A stretch of 64,000 nt of DNA, taken from Auanema rhodensis. Its lineage: Eukaryota > Nematoda > Chromadorea > Rhabditida > Rhabditidae. The notes beneath the pieces were generated by a model. The model was given only the letters and a program-made list of their open reading frames with translations, had not been told where the DNA came from and made no database searches. Shown here in pieces: positions 63,877 to 64,000 of the stretch (the first letter of the stretch is position 1; each line of letters starts with the position of its first letter). The DNA lies in contig CAXKVF010000074.1 of the NCBI GenBank assembly GCA_964057225.1, forward strand, positions 895,012-959,011. The letters are read 5' to 3'. The translations under genes and the position numbers were made by a program.

Positions 63877-64000
63877 CATGGTAACCATGACTTTGAAATT
63901 TACGTGAACTTTAATTTATGCTAATTAAATGTACACGTGATGTGCACTTGGTATGTAACTCGCTTCACGTGAAAGATAAAGAGATGCGGTTTTCAAAATT
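63877..64000 (+). repeat. Truncated monomer at right edge
   Basis: This is the first 124 bp of a consensus monomer, preceded by the rare GCTT junction. It stops within the A-rich stretch before the conserved CCCC. The array therefore continues beyond the window. Confidence 0.95.

Larger units (their letters stand above)
1..64000 (+). repeat. 176-bp AT-rich satellite array, about 364 monomers
   Basis: The entire window is a head-to-tail array. The landmark CATGGTAACCATG (with rare single-base variants) recurs every 176 bp from 6 to 63877. I count 363 complete units plus fragments of 5 bp at the left edge and 124 bp at the right. All units point the same way, and no other sequence interrupts them. 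Base composition of the consensus is about 32% G+C (26 C and 31 G of 176). Most units carry zero to three differences from consensus, so identity is roughly 98% or better. Seventeen units are not 176 bp long (174, 175 or 177). Known biology: homogeneous arrays of about 150-180 bp with higher-order structure are usual at eukaryotic centromeres and pericentromeres. That this array is centromeric is inference. The array continues past both ends, so its true length is unknown. Confidence 0.99.

Noticed and set aside
1-64000. Open reading frames on either strand
   Set aside because: The 176-bp period shifts frame each unit, and every monomer has stops in all frames. Any ORF is short, repeated hundreds of times and has no coding features.
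1-64000. CRISPR array or other repeat-spacer system
   Set aside because: There are no unique spacers. The whole unit is conserved, and the variable sites are single bases.
1-64000. Tandem RNA genes such as 5S rRNA, tRNA or snRNA
   Set aside because: I see no 5S internal control region, no complete A and B boxes and no conserved RNA motif. The T-type junction starts GGTTCA like a B box but fails at the following positions.
1-64000. Telomeric or subtelomeric simple repeats
   Set aside because: No run of TTTAGGG, TTAGGG or similar motif occurs in the unit or between units.
1-64000. A transposon or insertion sequence in the array
   Set aside because: Unit starts are evenly spaced throughout, with no gap over 177 bp, so there is no room for an insertion.
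1-64000. Identity as the Arabidopsis 178-bp or Brassica 176-bp centromere satellite, or human alpha satellite
   Set aside because: The length is similar, but the sequence does not resemble what I know of these families. Length alone is not evidence.
1-64000. Inverted segments or strand switches
   Set aside because: CATGGTAACCATG is nearly symmetric and could mislead, but the flanking GACTTTGAAATT is always on the same strand, so orientation is uniform.

Overview
The whole 64 kb window is one tandem array of an AT-rich satellite DNA. I see no protein-coding gene, RNA gene, transposon, CRISPR array or unique sequence. The repeat unit is 176 bp, about 32% G+C. Taking the start of each unit as the C of CATGGTAACCATG, the first unit starts at 6 and the last (364th) at 63877. 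The distance between them equals 363 units of 176 bp minus a net 17 bases of indels, and I located every one of those indels, so the count closes exactly. All units lie in the same orientation. Most differ from the consensus at only zero to three positions. The array runs off both ends of the window.

Organism: this is a eukaryotic genome. A unit near nucleosome length, near-perfect homogeneity and multi-unit higher-order repeats (HORs) are typical of centromeric or pericentromeric satellites in plants and animals. I do not recognise the monomer as a named satellite, so I assign no species. The contiguity suggests a long-read assembly.

Layout, from shared variants that act as bar codes: (1) 1-7040, an early domain with a 19-unit (3,342 bp) offset duplication and a two-unit alternation. 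(2) 7041-10560, two apparently identical 10-unit blocks of 1,760 bp. (3) 10561-14959, rearranged pieces of domains 2 and 4. (4) 14960-28512, a 23-unit HOR (4,048 bp) in three copies, one short by two units, with an extra 10-unit segment between the first two; related signature blocks stand on both sides. (5) 29041-39424, a different variant lineage built from a four-unit motif, with 4-, 7- and 9-unit HORs. (6) 39425-48224, weakly ordered units with local 1-unit and 3-unit amplifications. (7) 48225-55792, 15-, 17- and 11-unit versions of one HOR. (8) 55793-64000, a further lineage with an 11-step series seen twice and a marked excess of homopolymer shortening.

Inside the monomer three features stand out. 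ACGTGA occurs three times at 33 and 32 bp spacing. A 13-15 bp dyad sits at the unit junction, and its length is toggled by a G/T variant. A degenerate CENP-B-box-like motif overlaps the third ACGTGA on the minus strand. These are sequence observations; any binding protein is inference. The main biological content is a readable record of unequal exchange: nested duplications, chimeric monomers and domain boundaries. I did not find a new gene system.
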